Origin: Pelagophyceae sp. CCMP2097 | Lineage: Eukaryota; Sar; Pelagophyceae | Assembly (NCBI GenBank): GCA_026770575.1 | Contig: MU657181.1 | Coordinates: 671,287 to 683,243 of the forward strand | DNA: 11,957 nt | Direction of reading: 5' to 3' | Part shown: positions 7,700-11,957 of the stretch, in pieces | Layout of the letters: each line of letters opens with the position of its first letter | Position numbering within the stretch: the first letter of the stretch is position 1 | Program-made: the position numbers and the translations under genes | The notes under the pieces: generated by a model | Database searches by the model: none | The model's input: only the letters and a program-made list of their open reading frames with translations | Told to the model about the DNA's origin: nothing

Positions 7700-8305
7700 T
7701 TAAGAAAGTTTGAAACCAATTATTTTGTATTTTATAAAATAATTCATTAGCGTGTGAGGATCGAAACCCTTCAACTTTACATATTTATTTTCTTCATTTT
7801 TCCTTTTTATTAATAACGATGGTGAAGCAATGGGGTCAAATCGTGTCGCGTAATTGTATTGTGGTGTTTTTGATGTTTTTCCGAAATTTTTTGTAAACCC
7901 CTCTATGAGCGGGTTCGTTCCAGGAGAAAAGTTGAAACTCCCCGCTATCCCTTTCTGGGATCTCGCTATATCTTGGGATATTTTGCTACCTAAACTGTGT
8001 CCTGTAAGATATATCTTGCTATCAGGAAATATCTGTTTAATATTTTTCACTTCTTCAGCAGATTGTATAAACCTGTTATCTTTCGATTGTGTACCGTTAA
8101 AAATATTCAAATCACTCCTTAAATCGTTTAAATAAGTTGGTTGCGTTCCTCGAAATCATACGTAAATATCCCCATTTTTATTATCACGATATACTTTCGA
8201 GCGTCTATCCGACATATCGCGAACCTTACTAAAACCATCCGGAGTCTTGTTGTTATATGAGGCATGTGCGACTTGTAGATTTTTGTTATATAGTTCACTC
8301 ACCAT
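7700..8305 (-). pseudogene. Class 3 lipase-like alpha/beta hydrolase with an in-frame TGA
   Basis: This is the only minus-strand gene seen. From the ATG at 8305 the frame is open for 49 codons, stops at TGA (8158-8156), and continues in the same frame to TAA at 7702-7700. Directly after the stop comes FRGT, the lipase oxyanion-loop motif. Further on is TGHSLGS (nucleophile elbow GxSxG), then an Asp in ATRFDP and a His in DPHTLMN, giving a complete Ser-Asp-His triad. The total of about 200 residues is a minimal lipase; related genes are typical cargo of PLVs. It might act on host membranes or lipids during entry or release. No signal peptide is evident. It converges on the preceding gene with only 6 bp between stops. 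A shorter product starting at Met 8110 would lack FRGT. Confidence 0.82.
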
Positions 8306-8359
8306 TATTATAATATTTTTTATTTTTCTTAAAATATTTTAAAATATAGTATTATTATA
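8306..8359. promoter_or_regulatory. Bidirectional AT-only promoter region
   Basis: The 54 bp between the divergent lipase start (8305, minus) and the penton start (8360, plus) are nearly pure A/T. Each start codon is preceded by a very similar string: tattattataATGG on the plus side and atattataataATGG on the minus side. The shared tattata-type element close to both ATGs suggests a common viral promoter used in both directions. Confidence 0.5.
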
Positions 8360-8947
8360 ATGGATTCAATTTTTATTTATTTAAAATCTAATAACGGTGA
8401 AGAAGATTCGAATAAATCCGTTTCTTTTAATATTCAGCAACACATTGAAGTACCCACAGGAAATGTTGCGAAAATTTCGTTACAAGATTTTTCATGTTTA
8501 AATAGTATTTACAATATATCCAGTGATTTCCAATTTAAATTTAAAGAAGGAAGCAGTGAAAAAGAGTTTTTTGTACATAGAGGGAATTATTCGTCTCTGG
8601 ATATACTCGCTAAAATCAACGAATGATTTTCTGAAAATTCAAGTAATTTAAAAATGATATTTGATTCAAGAATTTTGTTATATACTATTAAACATAATAA
8701 CGGAGAAGAATTTAATTTATTTTCTAATACGGTTTTAGATCGTGTTAATATTGCACACGGATGCATAATAATTCGGTCTCTTCATCAAGACCCTCCGACA
8801 TACTTCAAAATTCTCACAACATCCATTTTAGCGTGAGAGAAGTAAACCAAATTAACGAAAGATCAACATCTAATAGAACGATTTCAAACCGAATCTGTAA
8901 AATTCCCGTAGTAAATAGTTTCGGCAGTAATATCATATATTCGAGTT
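8360..8947 (+). pseudogene. Minor capsid (penton) protein, N-terminal part, broken
   Basis: The start resembles PLV-type penton proteins: a short N-terminal strand, SNKSVSFNIQQHIEVP, then NVAKISLQDFSCLNSIYNIS, and later HRGNYSSLDILAKIN, the family's glycine-tyrosine hallmark. TGA at 8624-8626 interrupts the frame. The same frame resumes (FSENSSNLKMIFDSRILLY) up to about 8757-8790, where it shifts to frame 1 and continues HFSVREVNQINERSTSNR and ICKIPVVNSFGSNIIYSSS. The last ~60 residues expected of a penton, after the PVVNSFG segment, are missing. Instead the frame runs directly into major-capsid-like sequence. Family assignment rests on pattern recognition. A penton occupies the icosahedral vertices and would carry the fibre. 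Confidence 0.6.
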
Positions 8948-9879
8948 CAATCGGTAGCGGGTTTATTTACGGCGCAGGTCCGACTGATATAGGTGCATCT
9001 GTAAATGTACCTGGTGCAAACAATGCTGACAGCGCAATTGGACAACGTGGAATGGGTCTATTAGATACTGAATCGTTTGTTTTTTGCGATTCACTATCAA
9101 AGCACGCCTCATGTTTCGGTACTGATAAAATGTTTCCATTGTTTAGTTCCTCTGATCTGGAAATGTCATACCTTCTATCAAACATTGGGAACAGCGGTTT
9201 ATTTAATACACCAAACATAAGCATGGTTAACACTTCATTGGAAATATCCGAAGTCGAATTAGTTCTATCTGTTTGTCAAACATTACCAGAGGTCACTGAG
9301 GAATTGATGCGTTTACATGGCGGAATTTATTATATCGAGACTGAATCGTATATATACAACGGGTATACACTTCCCGGTAATCCAGGATCAGCTCACAGTA
9401 TTAATCTCGGCGTTGCGGTTCGCTCATTGAATTCTGTAACAATGATCATAACCCCGAAAAGTGATAGTACTGGGACAGTTCCAGCCACACCCTTACATAA
9501 TGATGTAAATTCTCATTTTATCAAAAATTTTATCAATAAATATGGTGTGCTTATCGGTGGAAATCTGGTCGAATGTCTTCGTGAAGTGAACGCATCTCCT
9601 GCTGAAACTGCTATGATGCAACAGATTGCTTTATCACGTGCCGGTGCTGTTGTTTATGATGGTGGTTTAGAATTGGGTTTTTCAAAATTTGGGTTACAAA
9701 GTTTTAATAAGAAAACTGTTGGATCGTTTGAGATGGATATGAATCTTTGCTCTTATAAGATGAAGGAAGATGAAATTTGCAGTGGACGAAACACACTCGG
9801 CACGTCAACATCGGTGGTGTTGTCTTTCGGTTCAGAAGCGATCGCTCCACAAAATTTGCACATTTTTTCTGCGTATTAA
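8948..9879 (+). pseudogene. Major capsid protein (double jelly roll), C-terminal two-thirds
   Basis: From about 8955 the open frame changes character and reads as a PLV-type double-jelly-roll major capsid protein. It has a first-jelly-roll end (SFVFCDSLSKHASC and MFPLFSSSDLEMSYLLS), the inter-domain ISEVELVLSV strand, IYYIETESYIYNG, then VAVRSLNSVTMIITP, and a C-terminal GSFEMDMNLCSYKMKEDE plus SGRNTLGTSTSVVL block ending FSAY and TAA. About 310 residues are present; family members usually have about 500 or more, so the N-terminal half of jelly roll 1 is absent. There is no stop or frameshift within the retained part. In intact relatives this protein builds the capsid shell. The ORF start at 8761 is not its native start. 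Confidence 0.75.
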
Positions 9880-9999
9880 CAAGTGTGTATGCTTGACATG
9901 AATTCTTCGGCTTTATGGACTGTCATCATGTAAAACCATTTTTAAAACTTTTTAGAAAATCATAAAATAAAATATGAAAAATAAAATAACATAATTAAT
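9880..9999. other. Intergenic AT-rich leader before the fibre gene
   Basis: No gene is seen between the capsid stop at 9879 and the fibre ATG at 10000. The last 50 bases are A/T except for a few bases and hold aataaaataacataattaat immediately before the start. It probably contains the fibre promoter and the 3-prime end signal of the capsid transcript. Confidence 0.4.
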
Positions 10000-11957
10000 A
10001 TGTCTTCAAAATATTCTATGCGATCTGTATTCGATGCTGAAAATTCTACATCCAGACTTGTAGCAGGTGATAATATAACCGTTATCGGAAATACGATAAA
10101 TACAATAATTCCAGATTTTCCAGATTATAATAAAAACTTTGAAGATTTAACTAATAATATAAACGAAAAACAGTCTAAATTAATTCAAGGTGATAATATA
10201 AACATTGTCGATAGCAAAATCAGTGCAACACAAATAAATTATACACCCCAAATAAATACAGTATCTGAATCGATAAATAATGAACGAACACGCGCGATTG
10301 ATGCTGAGAATTTTTTATTTTCAAGAGTTCCTGACATTTCAACCCCTGAGATCGTATTTAATACTTCGTCTTTACGTTTTGGGGACTCCTCCGGAAATAT
10401 TAATTATACCCTTACACCCGATTATGAACTAATTACAGACGATTTAAAACCGACTCACACATTACCAACCATTGCGACGTTCGAAAACATGATGTGGTCG
10501 GCTGATGCGCTCCCACTCAATCTAAATTTTCAAGCATTTACCAAAAATGGTTTTAATTATGCATTTGGATTTTCAACAACTACACCAGATATTTTTATTC
10601 AAAACAAGTCGTTATTGATAGAAGAAAGTATTTTAAATTCGAAACATGAAGTTATATTAATTACAAGGAGAGACTTTTATTATCCGAATGAGAATCGTTT
10701 AGATAATAAAAATACTCACATTAAAGTTCCATATACCACAAGCGGCTCAAATCAACTTTATAAGTTAACTTTCTTAGAGGGAAAATTTTCATTAACATTG
10801 AATAATAATTTACTGCAAAGTGGTTCGTTTAAAAATTTAAAAAAAATGGTATTTTTTCGCCTATACTTCGCAAGGCAGTTTTTAAATGATGTTCGATTTA
10901 AACCTATTTTTTTAAACAAAATAGAACAATACGACTCGATTCAAAGACATATTTCTAATAGCGAAGAAATCGAACAATTTAACAGATTATTATTGAACGA
11001 TAAAATAAATGTCGAGAAAAATCGAATTTCTTCATTGAGTCCTTTTATAATTAACACAAATTCAATAAGTCTAAATGTAGATGATACGTTATTTATTTCT
11101 AATAATAAACTCAGTGTGCGTCCATACGAAACAAAGTTTCAAAAACTCGTACGCTTAAAAGTTCTTGCGTATTATTCCGCTGATACCTATAAAACAGGCG
11201 ATAATTTTTTAATTGATAAAACTGGTAATTTATCGAACAATGCAACGTTATTTGGGACAACATTAAGCCAAAAAAACAGTCCTGGATTAATCAGCGGAGT
11301 TGTTGATGTTATTCAAGGATTACAAACCGATATTATAAATTTCCCTGTTGTTTTACCTCCTAAGATTTTCATTTTTTCAATTACTAAATATTTATCAGCA
11401 GAAAATTCAAAACAGAGGTTAATATTGTGTCGTTCAGACGTAGGATCAAATCTAACCTGTGGTCATAGTTTTTCAAAAAAAGGCATCGGGTTCATCAATG
11501 AGGGCTATTTAACACCAGACACCAATGATGGTGATGTTTTACAACTCTTGAATTTCGCGATGACTAATTCTTCATCGATCGGTCTTCCAAATAACGCAAT
11601 CTCTCAAAATGTACCAAGGGGCACTATCCTCCGACAGACAGATTTAAGTTCATCAACTCGGATCGCCATAAACACTAAAAGTACTCTTTCAAGTGATTTC
11701 GAGTTTTCAAAATTATTGATTTTCGGGGATACTTTAACTCTCGATGATATGCAACATATTTCTAATATTTTCCAAGACTATATAGAGACGGGGTTATTTG
11801 ATCCGATTGGAGGGGAGGTAATTATTCCACAGCGTGGCGAGCAAGGGATTCAAGGGATTCAAGGAATTCCTGGTGAGCAAGGCGAAGCATCTACAATTCA
11901 AGGACCACAGGGCGAGCGAGGATCGGTAGGCGTTCAGGGAATTCCCGGTGATTCTAT
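10000..11957 (+). CDS. Collagen-like fibre protein with a probable ConA/LamG-like domain, partial at the right edge
   Basis: The frame is open for 652 codons from ATG 10000 to the window end, with no internal stop. The N-terminus carries fibre-type repeats LVAGDNITVIGNTINTI (about residues 20-36) and LIQGDNINIVDSKISAT (about 61-77). Residues ~385-605 look like a concanavalin A/LamG-type lectin fold: AYYSADTYKTGDNFLIDKTG at the start and FSKLLIFGDTLTLDDMQHI as the usual closing helix/strand. From residue 613 (11836) Gly-X-Y triplets begin: six perfect, an ASTIQ interruption, then six more to the edge. This suits a trimeric spike that binds host glycans. It lies downstream of the capsid genes behind an AT-rich leader (aataacataattaatATG). 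The intact frame across several A- and T-runs contrasts with the broken genes upstream. Confidence 0.85.
   Translation, partial: MSSKYSMRSVFDAENSTSRLVAGDNITVIGNTINTIIPDFPDYNKNFEDLTNNINEKQSKLIQGDNINIVDSKISATQINYTPQINTVSESINNERTRAIDAENFLFSRVPDISTPEIVFNTSSLRFGDSSGNINYTLTPDYELITDDLKPTHTLPTIATFENMMWSADALPLNLNFQAFTKNGFNYAFGFSTTTPDIFIQNKSLLIEESILNSKHEVILITRRDFYYPNENRLDNKNTHIKVPYTTSGSNQLYKLTFLEGKFSLTLNNNLLQSGSFKNLKKMVFFRLYFARQFLNDVRFKPIFLNKIEQYDSIQRHISNSEEIEQFNRLLLNDKINVEKNRISSLSPFIINTNSISLNVDDTLFISNNKLSVRPYETKFQKLVRLKVLAYYSADTYKTGDNFLIDKTGNLSNNATLFGTTLSQKNSPGLISGVVDVIQGLQTDIINFPVVLPPKIFIFSITKYLSAENSKQRLILCRSDVGSNLTCGHSFSKKGIGFINEGYLTPDTNDGDVLQLLNFAMTNSSSIGLPNNAISQNVPRGTILRQTDLSSSTRIAINTKSTLSSDFEFSKLLIFGDTLTLDDMQHISNIFQDYIETGLFDPIGGEVIIPQRGEQGIQGIQGIPGEQGEASTIQGPQGERGSVGVQGIPGDS

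Noticed and set aside
7854..8135. Plus-strand 93-residue frame
   Set aside because: It is antisense to the lipase, which has a full catalytic triad.
2585..8626. A non-standard genetic code explaining the in-frame stops
   Set aside because: TAA, TAG and TGA all appear as internal stops, TGG is used for Trp in the same genes, and frameshifts are also present. Decay explains the pattern better.
8967..9233. Minus-strand 88-residue frame
   Set aside because: It is antisense to the major capsid protein region.
1..11957. tRNA genes, integrase, retroviral-type or adenain-like protease
   Set aside because: None could be recognised on either strand; the integrase and protease may lie outside the window.

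Overview
The window looks like the left part of an endogenised Polinton-like virus (PLV, in the Polinton/adintovirus/PLV assemblage of small dsDNA viruses) inside a GC-rich eukaryotic, probably protist or algal, genome. Bases 1-126 are extremely GC-rich with CG repeats and can be read as one open frame. Composition then switches within a few bases to AT-rich DNA that stays AT-rich to the end. No bacterial operon signals, rRNA or tRNA genes or CRISPR array were seen. The host cannot be named from this window.

Layout: 1-126 host-like flank. 127-758 is a gene-free, repeat-rich left end: a 24-bp perfect inverted repeat, an 11-bp tandem array and 60-bp tandem repeats. 759-4142 is a family B, probably protein-primed, DNA polymerase with an OTU-like module in front of the exonuclease; it is broken by at least five frameshifts and two in-frame stops. 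4169-4670 is a GIY-YIG nuclease with one frameshift. 4771-5246 is a decayed gene for a charged protein with VQK repeats. 5346-6149 is an intact T5orf172/MUG113-like (GIY-YIG superfamily) protein. 6139-6348 is a small intact membrane protein. 6369-6428 is a 10-bp tandem repeat. 6496-7232 is an A32/FtsK-type genome-packaging ATPase with one frameshift. 7225-7693 is an unrecognised broken gene. 7700-8305 on the minus strand is a class 3 lipase with one in-frame stop. 8360 to about 8947 is a broken minor capsid (penton) protein that runs directly into the C-terminal part of a double-jelly-roll major capsid protein (about 8948-9879). 10000 to the right edge is a long intact fibre protein with a probable concanavalin A-like domain and a collagen-like tail.

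Together these genes give a virus module set: replication (PolB), packaging (ATPase), capsid (penton and MCP), host attachment (fibre), a lipase and two GIY-YIG-type nucleases. No integrase or capsid protease was found; they could lie to the right of the window or be absent. Decay is uneven. The polymerase, ATPase, lipase and capsid genes are damaged, while the T5orf172 protein, the small membrane protein and the visible 652 codons of the fibre are open. The most notable signals are the apparent penton-MCP fusion with the intervening sequence missing, the OTU-like module in the polymerase, the sharp host/virus junction, and the intact genes surviving among broken ones.
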